From contig OX637297.1 in assembly GCA_951799445.1 (NCBI GenBank), forward strand, positions 1,922,001 through 1,986,000: 64,000 nucleotides of DNA, read 5' to 3'. Source of the stretch: Pseudisothecium myosuroides (Eukaryota; Streptophyta; Bryopsida; Hypnales; Lembophyllaceae). The notes under the pieces were generated by a model. It made no database searches. It was not told where the DNA came from and was given only the letters and a program-made list of their open reading frames with translations. Below, piece by piece: positions 11,427-23,164 of the stretch. The position numbers and the translations under genes are program-made. Positions within the stretch are counted from its first letter, which is position 1. Each line of letters begins with the position of its first letter.

Positions 11427-13214
11427 GTTAGTCTCTGCAAAGGAGACTGGGAGTCTTTTCTCTTGAGTTTTCGTGTATTTTCTATTGATTTCTTGTTGTA
11501 CGTCTCTCCCGCGCGTAGCAGAGTTGTTTGGTAAGGAGTTAGGAAGATGCATGCAGATTCTAGAGTGATTTCTCCCCTTGGTATTATTGTTTACTCTTAT
11601 GTGCAAGTGAGTGGGTATTCTAAGTGTTGGGAGTGGATTTCAGTTCCTCAGCACTTCTACAGTTCAGGATTCCGGGTGAGAAAACCGTTGTTAGGCTAGG
11701 CGGATAGGGAAGGAATCCTTAGTCGCGCTAGAGCTCCTGGGTAGGAAATCCAGTTGAGTGTCCGATCTCCTGTGAGGTCTTGCTGCCCTAGTTGGTAAAC
11801 GGAAGAACTTTAGCTGATGTTGGAACGGACGGGTTCACTTGTAACCGCCTAACTTCGCACGGAGGGAACTTGGTGTCAAGGTCGTTGTAGTATGAGAGGA
11901 TCATACAGGGGGTCTTTGAATGACCTGCAAACCGGATCACTATCCGGGTTGCTGTGAGAGATCAAACCGGATCCGAGCTAGTGTAGGAAGTAGTGGAATA
12001 GAGAAGTGGGTCTTCAGCCACTATAAGTCACGGTGAAGCAAGCGGCGAACCCTCTGATGGTGAAACAGAGGCTAAATTAAACCAGATTGGAGTGGGAGTG
12101 TGTGTGAGAGGACCGGAACGGATCGGTTCAGAGGAGTGCCAGGATCGGAAGTTAGAAGATCCTGGATTGTGGTAGTTTTACAGGACCAGATAGCTTGACC
12201 GGAAGAGATAGAGAGAGGTCTGGTCGTAGTTTTTTGTGTTTTTTTGTTTCCAGTTTCAGATCTAGGACCGAAAAGTGGAAATTGGATACTGACTAAGGTT
12301 AAGTTGGAAATAGAGCTAGACACTTCACAAAATCTCGTGGGTTCGATCTTTAGAGTCATTTTGTTATGCTTTAGAGTGGTTTTTGGGAGTATAACAGGGA
12401 ATTTATTTACTCTGTGCTGCGACAGCATTATTACCATAAATCAAGCTGAACTAATTTTTAGTGAGATTTTACCGTAACTTGGGTAATTTCCACAAAATTC
12501 CCGTTGGAGGTTAGAATGGTTGACCACCCAAAAAAGGTTCTTCTGCAAGTCGGAAGATGTTGGGAAATTTTATGGAACCTCTCAAGGAGTCGCATGAAAG
12601 ACGTGTAGGTGCATTTCCGTACCTGGCACGATTGGTCAGTGGAGATTAAATCTAGTCATCTCCTTGAATTGGCGATGGTGCGAGAATCTTCTGCAGATGA
12701 AGGAATCTTGGCAAATCGATTTTGTCGTTGGACTCTTGGCATGGAATTTATCCTAGATTACCATCCTTGGACTGTAGATTCCTCCGCGGGCCCTATCTTG
12801 CCTTAGTGGCTCCTGCATGTTAATAATCGGGAATTTGGAAATTCATCAATCTAATGGGGAATCCTGAATCTAACTCTAGGACCCGACCTAGTGGCCTCGC
12901 TATGGATCCCTCGGACCAACTTAGCCATGAATTGCCACCTTCATGGTGGAATTTAGCCCTTTCGGGGCTAGGTGATTCAAATCCTCCAAATCTAGCTATC
13001 TCGTTATTTCTACTCTATTTTTAAGCGAGGTTTGGGGGATTCTAAGTATAAATACAAATCTATACCAAATACTATAATGGATATGACACAATCCTATTTT
13101 GGTACTACACTCTTTTTATGGCTTTTTGTATACTTTTATCAACTTTAAATTACAAATTTCAAAAAAAATAATTCTACGACTCCCAAGTGGCAATTTGGGA
13201 GCTCACAAATTGCA

Positions 13215-14184
13215 GGGAAAGACTAATTGGATTGGGGGAGATGCACCTGTTCAAGTTCTACGTGGACATTAATGGGATCTGTGTCATAAAATTCAAAAGG
13301 TCAACAATTGATTCAAACTAGTTGCCGTCTAAGAAACCTTCTAAACACCTTTGGAAGAGAGACAAAAATGGTCGGCCCATGCTCCTTGGTGGCTATCCAA
13401 AGCCTGTTCTGTTTAAGCCCATGTGGGGCAGCAAGGTTCCAGTACCAAATGGAAATCAAGAGATTGCAAGGGAAGTGGCGCGTAGAGCTACCTTGAACAA
13501 GAGTTGCATGCAGGTAGGACTCAAGAAATACATTCAGTAATGGCAATACGGAATGTCAAAATGCAAGGGATTTGCAACTGCGTTCAATCCGTACGTGGAT
13601 TATTGGAAGTGTGTTCTGGATGAGCTGAAGGAACCACAATCCAAGTGTCCTCCGAAGTTGGTGGAAGGCTTCTGGCCACAACACGATTGGAGGGTGGCAC
13701 GTAATGGAGTTTCTTGCCTAGGATCGATGGTCAATCGCATGGATGTAATTCCGAAGGAAGAAGAGGAGTCGGAACCATACTGCGCCCCGCAAATGAAGCG
13801 CCAAGGGAAAGCTTTAATCCATGGCTAGATATACAACCAGGTTGTTGGATATTTTTCAAACTCAAAATTCCGAAATCATGTGTTGTTTGGCAAAGAAGAG
13901 CATTGTCTACTGTATGCAGATTGGAAGGAGATGTGAATAACGGGAAGTTCTTGCTTCAGTACTGGCAACCCGATAACTCCGAAAAGACGTTGGAATTGAG
14001 GTATCGGAATTGCTGGTACAGTAAATGGGTTGTTGAAAATAGTCCCTCCACCTGGGTGGACGCAGCTGCTACAGTGTATGTGAATTGGTCCAGGAGAGTG
14101 GATCAAAAATCACGGACAATTCCTCAAAAGAGTAGGGAGGTTGCCTTAGCAAATTTGAATTGGGCAAACGTGGTGGATTCATGA
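13215..14184 (+). pseudogene. DUF7869-like DNA transposase, C-terminal remnant
   Basis: A frame with few stops reads GEMHLFKFYVDINGI, then LPSKKPSKHLWKRDKNGRP and a proline-rich PKPVLFKPMWG segment. It shifts frame near 13800 to a C-terminal block (GKFLLQYWQPDNSEKTLELR ... WVDAAATVYVNW) that ends at TGA 14182-14184. In plant transposase-like proteins with a DUF7869 core this follows the H-T-H-x-D-x-D motif. The fragment at 44300-44480 overlaps its start, which supports the order. Stops at 13318 and 13538 and the frame change make it a pseudogene. The upstream half is missing because the A4 LTR begins at 13207. The family name is from recall. Confidence 0.5.
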
Positions 14185-14192
14185 TTGAGTGC
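14172..14192 (+). repeat. GGTGGATTCATGATTGAGTG motif
   Basis: It overlaps the stop of the transposase remnant. Close variants lie at 18498-18520 (+) and 43739-43762 (-). They are probably the same 3' coding-end or terminal segment of related DNA transposons. Confidence 0.4.
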
Positions 14193-14212
14193 CTAGTTTG
14201 GGGTCGCTGCTG

Positions 14213-15560
14213 CCATCGTGGAAACTCTCGATGCATTCTGTTGGTGGTCGCAGCAATTGTGAGATGTCACGATGCATTCTACGGATCATCGTGGACATCG
14301 TGAAATCTCACGACGCATCCTACATCTAGTAAGCGCAGTCGCAAGTCAGGTTTTCAAAGTACAGTCCATTGTTTCAGTATGACTGTTCTTTGATTAATTT
14401 CTCAAAGCTTTTGTTTGTGACATGTATATGTACCAAAAATCTTTATGAATATATTAATATGTTTATGATTTCTATTCTTTGCATGCGGCACAAGGGCAAT
14501 GACCTGATAGCAGAAGCGCGGCCCGATGTCTTTCCTCTCATCTCCTGAAATGGAAGTGGTTTATGTTTGTTTCCAAAACAGAATACATTGCTCGGGTCAT
14601 ACATTCACTCAAATGAGTCTGAATAATGCATTTCTTTTCTGTCACAGTTAGTCACTGTTGGAATTCTAGTCTTCTGGGTTTTGCATCTTCACAATTATAT
14701 AGTAGACAACCAAGTACGGATCTATTTTTCGTAGTGAAAGAACCTTGATGTTCTTCACAAAAATTGAAACTAATATCATTATTTTGGATGGAATATTATA
14801 TTAGCCGTTATTCATCTTCAGATGTATGTTGAACATCTGAGCACCTGTGACTCAGTGGTCTAAAGTTCTTCAAATGTCACTGTGAGTATTGTGATATGCC
14901 CCTGTCAATTAGTCATATCTTGAATACCTTAGCTCCAATATGTTAGCACTCCAATGGGGGATCTCCCGTTGAACCCTAAAACCAGTCTCCTTATTCCCAA
15001 GAGCAATTGCTCATTTGATAATTGTGAACTAATGTTTGACTTTCAAATTCACTTGTGTATACTTCCGTTGAACTCTCGAGATACCATATCTTTGAAACAA
15101 TTGCCTACATCATGCCTTATTGTGAATCATTCTTGATGAACTTAGATATGACTTGCACTATAGCACAAGAATCAAATTGTACCACTTTGACACCAAGGTT
15201 GTTAGTAAAGCTGACTCATATTCTACACCCGCGTCAGGGGATCTCCCGATGGAATTATGTAAAGATCAGCGCTCAGTGAGGGATTAATATGGGATGGGAG
15301 CCATATTTGCAACAAGTCGTTGTCATTGGAGGATCTCTCGATAGATTCTGAGACTTCGGTTGTGCTGTAATTGGATGCCTAAACTATGGAAACCTTGTCC
15401 ACAGATCTCCCAATACAATCATGTAAACTCTAGCACAGTGAGCTATGTTACAACTACACGATTTCTTTCATTACCAAGCATATGATGCACTCCCCAAAAT
15501 ACTTGTGGATGCTGAATTGGATCTCTAGACCCATAAAAAAACATCGGGGGATTTCACCAC
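14213..15560. repeat. Scattered degenerate palindromes (TCGTGGGATCCCACGA-like)
   Basis: Imperfect inverted motifs lie near 14213, 14260, 14287-14317, 14956, 15237, 15329, 15401 and 15539. They carry cores such as CATCGTG...CTCGATG, CATCGTGAAATCTCACGACG and GGGGATCTCCCGATGG. They resemble the cleaner array at 49139-49809. The first ones directly follow the DUF7869-like remnant. No coding sequence is supported here; the open frames at 14954-15279 and 15482-15676 look like chance. Confidence 0.4.
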
Positions 15561-15649
15561 CTCTTTACTTCTGGACTATTGAAAGTCCAAAAGTAGTTAA
15601 ATATAGCATTTGTGGAATTCAATTGCATAGCTTGTATAAAAAAACTCTA

Positions 15650-16925
15650 AAAATTAGCATTAAACACAACTCATGAAGGATCAAGATGAAGAATGAAGAA
15701 GGCTTTGAGGGCGTTTTTGACCATTTGATAGATGAAGTTCAATCCAAAGCGAGTTTTAAAATCCCATTTTTTCCACTAAATCTTGTAATTAGAGACCTTA
15801 AACTATAGCCAAAGTACAAGTTAAATTTAGACCATTAGAATAGATTTTATTTCAAGTTTAGCTTTAGAAATTTGTAGAAGAAGTCCGAAGGTTTTCAATA
15901 ACATAAGACACTTAGAAAATAAGTTTAAAATGAATAAGACACAAGTGGATGAACTTTAGGAGCTAGATTGGATGTAAATTGTTCAAATTCATACAAAAAG
16001 AATACAAATGGAAATTTAAAAAATAATAAAAATCTAGAGTGTAGAACAAAAATAAGAAGTTCACTTCAACTTTTAGGTAAAACGTACTTAGCAGATGAAG
16101 TTTGAAGTACCATTTAGGAATCAAACTTCATCTATTTGTAGTTTTCATTAAGAAAGTTCAATCTTCAAGTATCTTAGCATTTTGGATAGGTGAATTCAAG
16201 TTCTATAAAGAACAAGTCTTTAAAATCTAAAAATGACAAATTGATAGAAGAAATCTAACAACTTTAAAAGTCAAGTCAAAATCTTTTGGAAACAACCAAG
16301 TAGAAACGTAAGTTTAGAACCTTATAGAAGAAGGTTAGGGGATTTTAGAACTAGTTTACAAGTAGGGAACCAAGCTAAACTCCATAAAAAATCAAAAGAT
16401 GAAATTTAGAATGGAATTCGGATGTACTTGTGAAGTTTATACAATCTAGAGCAAAACTTAAAAATTAGGTAGTAAACTTTACTTTAAAAGCATAATCAAA
16501 ATCCAAAATCAAATTGAGTTTTAAAGTCATTAGAAAAGGATGTTTGAAGCTTGAATTTCCCTTCTAGAGGGCAGAGGCTAAATTTCATTCAATCATAACT
16601 TTCTCTAAGAAACTCAGATTAGAATGAATTTTATATTTTTTTAAATGTCATGATCAGATCTCTAACTTAGGATTGATAATTTGTGACTGTAAACCCTTGC
16701 TTCAAAACCACAATAGCTTTGTTTAGTTTAGCCGTTTGGCCAAAAGTTGGTCTCATTTGCTGTTTCTAGTTGGTTTATCTTGCAGTCTATATCCAATAGG
16801 GAAAGAAATCAAATTTATTGCTTGGAAGGCGCAATAGACCATGCCTAGGCACTCACTTAGAAGAGTTATCAATTTTAAATCAAAAAACTGGTTATTCTCG
16901 TTTAATACCAAAGATGAGTATAAAA
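15650..16925 (+). repeat. Possible very old LTR related to family A
   Basis: This is AT-rich sequence with recurring AAGTTTAGA- and GAAGTTCAA-like words. Near its end it has TTGCTTGGAAGGCGCAATAG, close to the TTGCTTGGAAGGCACAGTGG near the 3' end of A1, followed by TCGTTTAATACCAAAGATGAG, which resembles the A-family tail. The rest is too decayed to align by eye. No gene is seen. Confidence 0.3.
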
Positions 16926-17063
16926 GTGGTTACAAAAGGCCACCAAGTTGTATATGAAGATGATCAAATTATTAATTGTAGCTAACCCATTTCATTGGCT
17001 TGATTTCCTTAAAGAAGTGAGTTTTATTTTTGAAGAATGGATTACTTGTCTTCTTTGTATGCT

Positions 17064-17271
17064 CACTAGAAGAAAACTGTGTTAAATTCCCTAAAAACGC
17101 GTCACCTTGTCTTTGTTGAATTCCCGTTTCAAAACGCAGTCAAAACGCAAAAAATGTAGGAAAACGCAGAAAACTGCGTTTTTTTGGCTTTTCCACTTCG
17201 TTTTGAAACAGGAACTCAACGAAAACAAGGTGACGCGTTTTTAGGGAATGTAACGCAGTTTTCTTCTAGTG
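17064..17271. mobile_element. CACTA-type MITE (208 bp)
   Basis: Long terminal inverted repeats begin CACTAGAAGAAAACTG and end CAGTTTTCTTCTAGTG. Inner arms CCCTAAAAACGCGTCACCTTGT and its complement also match. GCT flanks both sides (17061-17063 and 17272-17274), the 3-bp duplication expected of CACTA elements. Almost the whole element is a hairpin and it has no coding capacity. Confidence 0.85.
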
Positions 17272-17274
17272 GCT

Positions 17275-18160
17275 AGATTTGATGTTTGGTTACTTGGTAA
17301 GAACAGAATGCTTTTGGTTGGTGGAAGTAGAGAAGCACTAGAGCTTGAATAAGGTCTCAGAGATAATATTAGAGAAACTTCAAATGGTTTCTACACTATA
17401 TCCATCTACAAGATCAAATTCCTAAAGTGGTGGACTCCTCCATGCCGTCTCAAGACGTTAGGCGGTTTCCAATGAGGCCCATTTTTAAGGCCCGTTTTGA
17501 AAGCCCTTCTTGAATAAATGTATTTGATATGCGGAGATAAATGATTTTGTTTTTATATTTTTGAATTTTTGTTATGTCATCTCTTTCATTGAATAGTTGC
17601 TTGTCTAATTCATAGACATGCGCATGACTTCTTAAATTATAAGATCTTATTGTTTTGGTCTTAATACAGATTGAAGATGCTGTCGTAGAGTACTACAAAG
17701 AAGTGGTAGAGAACGATAATATTATGATCAACTTATAAGTCCTTCCGCAGCTGGAGTTCTTAGTAAAGTACGCGAAAATATAGAGGAAGAAGATTTGGGA
17801 TCAGGGGTTTGGGCCTACTCCTAAAGGAACAAACTTCTTCAAAAAGGATGAATCTTTTTTGAATTTTGAGGGACCAAAGCATACAAGTCAAAGAATTCTC
17901 TTCCAATATGTTCATAGACCTTTGTACTAGTAAATTTCTTTATCAATGAAAAAGTTTTGAAATTGTAATTTTTGATTCATAGCTAGATCTATAAATCTAG
18001 CAAGAATATTATATGAAATGAACTGCAAGACAAAAATCAAGGGTATTTTGAGGTACCCTTCTTTTTGGTCCTAATGTCTTCCCATTTTTTTTAAATTGCC
18101 AAGATTTTGTGACAGTTCTTTGAGAGTGATGCTCAAGTCATTCATTACTAAAGCTCTTTT
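17275..18160. other. Unassigned AT-rich sequence
   Basis: I see no gene, tandem repeat or recognisable transposon part. Confidence 0.4.
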
Positions 18161-18177
18161 ATTTTTAGTTAAATTTA

Positions 18178-18498
18178 TTGCCCTTTTTTTCTTTATATTA
18201 TAATATAAGAATCTTTTTGCATTGCTTTTTCAGTTTTGTTTTTGTCTCTTTTTGCTTATACAACAATTACTTCAAGCATGAGCTTCTTGCAAAGGATGCA
18301 GTTACTCAACAGGATCGTCCACCATTCTTGTCAATATGGCTCGACTGTAGTTTAATGGACTACATGTATACTTTGAGTCAACTTCACACTTCAAGAGAGC
18401 TCATCTTAGTAGCAAAGGGTGGTACTTGGATTGCACATCACCTTCACTTATTTGTCGGAGGCAAAGTTGCAAAAATCCTTCAAAGGCCTCGGCACTAG
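18178..18498 (+). pseudogene. Uncertain coding remnant, possibly transposase
   Basis: From about codon 32 the frame reads HELLAKDAVTQQDRPPFLSI, then WLDCSLMDYMYTLSQLH and GTWIAHHLHLFVGG. The spacing recalls the D-x-M-D ... W-L-x-x-H-L-x-G part of DUF7869-type transposases, but the match is weak and the key residues are not all there. Immediately after the stop comes the GGTGGATGCAT motif also seen beside the other transposase remnants, which favours the same origin. It could be a chance frame. Confidence 0.25.
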
Positions 18499-18520
18499 GG
18501 TGGATGCATAATTGAGTGGA
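18498..18520 (+). repeat. GGTGGATGCATAATTGAGTG motif
   Basis: A close match, with two or three differences, to the reverse complement of 43739-43762 and to 14172-14192. All three lie beside transposase-like remnants. Confidence 0.4.
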
Positions 18521-19430
18521 GTTAGTGGACCACTTTTCATGTCACAGTGTTTTTTCCAGTCACACCTTTGCATTGCAAGCCACATTGCAGATAATTGACT
18601 ATATTGTTGTAGCTATAAATTTGAACATACATTCTCAACTTGAATGCAAGGCAACTACGTAATTATTTTGAAGACATCTTCTTTAAATGAAGAGCTATGG
18701 ACTTTTAAAGTTGTAGATTGGATTTAGAAAACTCCATATTGCATTTTATAAGTGTGTTTTTAATGAAAAGAACATTCTTGTTATTGTATTAGTGACTCAT
18801 TATACGTTTTAGTGTAGATTGAGGCACCTAGAAATTATATTGCTTTAATCTATCATGATCTTGAAATAGTAGTTATGAACTTTTGAAGGGGCTAAATTTA
18901 ATCATATTTTTAAAAGTCCATAAAGTAGTCAAAAAAATGAGTTTTCTTAAAAAAATTGGAATCCTAAGTGTTATTAGAAATTACAAATGGGTTTGAAATT
19001 GATAGAAAATATTGGATGAATGCCAATATGTTGACATTTACTAGATTTAAGATAAGAAGATAGGGGATGAAGTCTCCGGGCATTTTTGAAGGGACCCAAT
19101 CTAGGGTTTTGAACGGACCCAAGGCTCCAATGTTACATAGCGTCGACATGCTTCTCTTGCTTTGGATCATTGTCTGTGCTTTGTTTGTGCAAAGTTTTTT
19201 TGGCTATGGTGAAGTTGAATTTCATTGTTTCAATCTGTGGTTTCTTAGATTAGAGGCGATGAAAGTGACGATACAATGGACACAACAAGCTTGAAGGGTT
19301 TAGGGACGTTGTATTACAATTTGGGGTGTTTCTGAGAGCTGATTTAGAGTAGCATTCTTCATTGGCATATATATAGTTGTGAATTATCATTGATTGAAGG
19401 CTTAGAATATGAAGGAGGCACGATAGGACG
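18521..19430. other. Unassigned AT-rich sequence
   Basis: I see no supported gene. The frame at 19067-19294 has a hydrophobic run but no recognisable domain. Confidence 0.4.
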
Positions 19431-19435
19431 CTTAT

Positions 19436-21189
19436 TGTTGAGGCGCAAATGGGAAGTGGAAGAGATTTGGCAAGGCAGCTGGTATAAAGCGTTCAAGTCC
19501 AATTGAAAGAGAAAATTTGTCCTTACGTAGAGAAAGAGATAGTGAACGTCAGAAGAAGAAAGGACTTCACAACAAAAAACAGCTTGCCCGACTACAAGAA
19601 GAGGAGCGAGTATATCCTAGGAAAGAGCGTGGGGGAGAAGATGAAAGTTGTTGAGAGTGTGACAAGGTAATTTGGCGGGAAAAGTCGCATGATGTCACAA
19701 CCATACTGGAGTGTGTCAAGTCTACCATGGGTGAGCCCAAGAGCGGAGGCCATAGAAAAGTGATTTTGCAAGCATTGTGGTCAAATCCTTTTACAACCGC
19801 AAAATTGCCGCTTTCAAAAAGGGTTTATGATTAGACTAAAACGCAAGCTAGCATAGTCTCTGGATAGGTTCAATCACTGTCCAAAGTAAAGAATGCTAAA
19901 ACCAAGGCACAACTAGTAGTGAAGCATGCAATTCTTACAACAATTGTAAGTTCAAGGTCTTCGAGATCTTGTAGACAAACATCCCGTTTGTTAAATGTCC
20001 ATCATTGTAATGTGACTATGGTTGTGCTGCCTGTGCAAAGGCAAGCTTCTATGGGGAGTAGTGAGCATATAGTTTGGACTCTTTCAATTTGAAAACAAAG
20101 AAGTGCCCGAACATCTAATTCCGTGAAGGCGGAAGTTTTTGCTTGGTGGATTGCTGAAACCAAGTCCAGTCTAAATTGCAAGGAGGTGGTAAAGAAGTGG
20201 ATTGCAGTTGGTGCCTACGAAAAACAACATACTCAATACCTATTGGAATCGCAAGTATGAAATCTGCGCCCCTTATTGATCTATATTGGTCTTTGCGATT
20301 TAGTCTTTGCAATTTAGATTTGATTGTAGGTTTTTGCGATTTAGGGTTGAATTCCATTATAGAGGGGAAAAGTGGATTGTATGAGTGTATGAGGTGCGGT
20401 CCAAGGTACATGAAAATTAGTTAAGGATTTAGGATTCTTTGTTTGATTTATGGAACTGTTGGAGACATTTATGTGAGTGCTATGGATGGTCTACTGATGG
20501 ATAGACAAAATAGTGACCTCTTTTGTTATACCATTGAAGTTCACGCATATACTTGCAATCTTTGTGAGGCAAACTTAGAATTTTAGTTAGTTTGAGGTAG
20601 TTATATGAGCTGAAGTGAAGTAGGATATAAATGTACTTGAAGTGAGTTGTGTGGGACCTATGAAGACTAATATTACGGAAGAGGAGTTTGATTAGTGTTC
20701 AATGAAGTGCATTTATACTTATATGGCTGCCCAAAGTCTCTTGCAACTTGTATGAAGTATTGCAATCTTGTGAGGAATTGAATTAGTGTTCTATTGAGTC
20801 TACCTCAACATGTATAATCTATAATGGTGTAGGGAAAAGTTACATATTAGTTTGTTGTGAGTCCTATGGAACTTGTAGGGGAAGCTGGAGCACCACAAAG
20901 TAATTTTGTATCTCTTGATAATTGTATTGAAGTATGTTTACAATACTACTCAATACGATAGATGATAGATGGTACTTGTATGGAGGTTTCTAGTTCTTTT
21001 TTGGAGTTTAATGTGTGATGCATGGAGTTTAATGGGTGATGCTGTGGCTGTAGATGGAATTTTACTTCCGATTTCAAGCTGCAAATTCCCAGGTAGTTGT
21101 AGGTAAGAGGATCTTTGACTCATTGCAACCATATTTTGTAAATAAATTAAAGGAAAGAAATGTTTATTATTGTATTTATCATGTAGAAA
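19436..21189 (+). other. Possible decayed transposase N-terminal region
   Basis: Short frames between stops around 19500-20100 have a lysine/arginine-rich, coding-like composition, including one ending near KVILQALWSNPFTTAKLPLS. They lie upstream of, and on the same strand as, the transposase-like pseudogene at 21190. They may be its degraded 5' part. There is no domain I can name and many stops. Confidence 0.2.
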
Positions 21190-22952
21190 TGGAAGAACTT
21201 AGGGTATGATTCAATTACATGCGGGCTTTGTCATCACTACACTTTAAAAATGCTTGCCATTGTCAGTGTGAGGTGTGTGAAGCTATGACTGGGGAGGGTC
21301 AATGCTGTGCCCACCAACCCACCTTTTTTGGTGTCACGGCTATGGCCGAATCTATTTTGTGTCCCAGGAGTGATCAATGTCAATGGCATAAAACGGAGTG
21401 CATTTTTGGAGAATGTGAAAATTGAAGAGTGGACTTCTTCCATCTGTGCCCCATTGAAGAAAATGAGAGTTTCAACAGTAAGGTTAAATGGAAGCGATTT
21501 GCGATGGAAACAATTACAACTAGAAAAGGCAAGAAAAAAAACTAACGAAATTGGTATACAAAGAAACTTCTTCCAATGAGTTTGTAAGTTATCTGAAACC
21601 TAAACTCCAAGAGTTTGTGCGTCATTCTTTTGTTGCAAAGTGGAAAGATGAATAGTTTAAAAATTGTCTTGCAAGCTTTCCTGCCGATACTATAGTATCT
21701 GTCATTGATTATGCTAAAAACTACTCCTTTGAGGTCCAGAATGAAGTGCAGTCTATGCATTGGCATAGCTATCAGATTACCATTTTGGTACACATTACAT
21801 GGGTAAGAAATCCAAACCCCAATCCTAATGATGAAAGTACTAGAAATATAATGCAGTACCATTTCTACATTAGTGACGACAAGAATCACGATAGCTACTT
21901 CGTCCAACATTGTCTAATGTTGCATTGGGACAATGTCATAGAAGGAGGGCTTAGGCCCAAAAATCATTGGATTTGGAGTGATGGTTGTACTAGCCAATTT
22001 AAGAGCCAAATTCCATGGTACTTTGTAAGTCGGTATCCAAAAATTATTGATGGGTGTGCATGTATGTGGAGCTTTTTAGGATCTGGAGATGGCAAGGGCC
22101 CCCATGATGGAACAAGTGTTGTGCTTAAACGTTACATACAAACTGCCTAGCTTGATGTACATGGCCCACGCCTTGAGGATGATGAGACTATTGTAGAATC
22201 CTTGAGGGACAAACTCAGTGAAAGACCAAGAACTGCGTATGGTAATAGAAGACTAGTGCATCAACTCTTCTGACACATTCTCAAAGACAATGTTAACAGG
22301 GAGACTGCATTTGATTGTCATTTGATCAAAGGATGCAGAGAGGTGCATTCTGTCTAGTTAGTAGGTATCATGGATGTTAATAAATTATTGAAGAGAAATT
22401 TGGCTTGCTTCTATATTGCTTGCACTAAACGTAATTGGGGGGCTTGTGAGAATAAAGCTTGGGGCAGGGATTGGAAGGTAGAATTTTTTGTTGTTGATAA
22501 ACCAAATCATGTCCAATTTGTTGTAATGGCTGAGTTCAAAGAAGATGATTGGGATGAATTTGAGGTGAATGGTGAATATTTTTCTTTGATAACTGAGCTT
22601 GATGATAATTTTTGTATTAATGCTACTCCTAACAATGAAGAGAATGTTGATTTCTATTTGCTTGTATGTACTAAACAAATTGTATATATGCAAGACGGCA
22701 TTTCAATGCCCATGGAGTGAGTCTTTTGAGCTAGGAGATTTTGTGATTAAGGGTAGATACTATCAGAAATATGGAATTGGAGCTAACACTTATGTCTATT
22801 TGAAGACATCTCAGAAGGCTCACATTCTTGTGGACAAAATTAGAGCCACAAAATTTCCAATGCACATTGCTGACCATCGTGTTGCAAGTAATGATTCAAT
22901 GTATAGGTTACCTCAAACTGTTGTGGAGGCAGTTCAGGAGTATATAATATGA
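21190..22952 (+). pseudogene. Transposase-like gene remnant (SDGC...SQFK / HGKGPHDG type)
   Basis: Pieces in order: a Cys/His-rich N-terminal stretch (21219-21425, HCQCEVCEAMTGEGQCC then ILCPRSDQCQWHKTEC), a charged linker, then QEFVRHSFVAKWKDE and DYAKNYSFEVQNEVQSMHW. Next comes a block with the motif WSDGCTSQFKSQ, then FFxxGDGKGPHDGTSVV-like residues near 22070-22125. A C-terminal domain runs 22370-22952 and ends VVEAVQEYII. The SDG...SQFK...GKGxxDG pattern is known from many transposase-like proteins of plants and invertebrates and is probably part of an RNase H-like catalytic core. Stops and frameshifts near 21424, 21652, 22150, 22272, 22356 and 22718 make it a pseudogene. I do not assign a superfamily. 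Confidence 0.55.
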
Positions 22953-23164
22953 TTTAATGTTTTTTACCGCTAATATTGTGAGTGGCAACACTTGCAAGAC
23001 ATCGACGCGATATTTGCATGCCAGCTTGGTAGCTTACCTTGCTTGGCGTGGCCAATTCTGCGACACTGCCATGCTTGGCCAAGCATTCTTTTTTGGGACG
23101 TACCTTCGAGCATGTCCCTCCAATAAAACATCAAATTGGACAAATTAGAAATCAATTTGGTGAT
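22953..23164. other. Host sequence left of element D
   Basis: Noncoding sequence between the transposase pseudogene and the D target site. A short TGGCCAAGC/GCTTGGCC inverted pair lies near 23050-23095. Confidence 0.3.

Larger units (their letters stand above)
4039..12424 (+). mobile_element. B: LTR with embedded ORF, nested in A4 and split by A1
   Basis: The unit starts TGTCGCAGTG and ends TGCTGCGACA, so the termini form an 8-bp perfect inverted repeat with TG...CA ends. GCATT flanks it on both sides (4034-4038 and 12425-12429). Removing it rejoins the A4 LTR. Removing A1 (5555-10465) leaves about 3.5 kb. No direct repeat is visible between its two ends, so it behaves as a single LTR. Its relative G sits downstream of a pol region and a polypurine tract, which supports reading it as a solo LTR. 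It carries one long ORF (pseudogene 4564-11255) and TATA boxes before and after the ORF. Confidence 0.85.
1256..13207 (-). mobile_element. A4: old giant LTR (family A), split by element B
   Basis: On the minus strand this matches the other family A LTRs at 1256-4038 and again at 12430-13207. The gap is exactly element B plus one copy of its GCATT target duplication. The LTR 5' terminus is intact at 13207 (plus-strand GGGAGCTCACA, the reverse complement of TGTGAGCTCCC). The 3' part is lost: similarity ends near 1256, inside the oligopurine block, so no target duplication can be tested. A4 is visibly more diverged than A1 and A2. Its leader-ORF start codon is broken, but the splice-donor-like GAG|GTAAG and the TATATAAG box (plus-strand 3532-3539) are kept. 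The DNA to its right is a DUF7869-like transposase remnant. Confidence 0.85.

Noticed and set aside
4039..12424. B as a DNA transposon with 8-bp inverted ends (TGTCGCAG/CTGCGACA)
   Set aside because: Its relative G directly follows a polypurine tract and integrase, and TG...CA ends with 5-bp duplications are the LTR pattern. The inverted ends are the normal short LTR inverted repeat.
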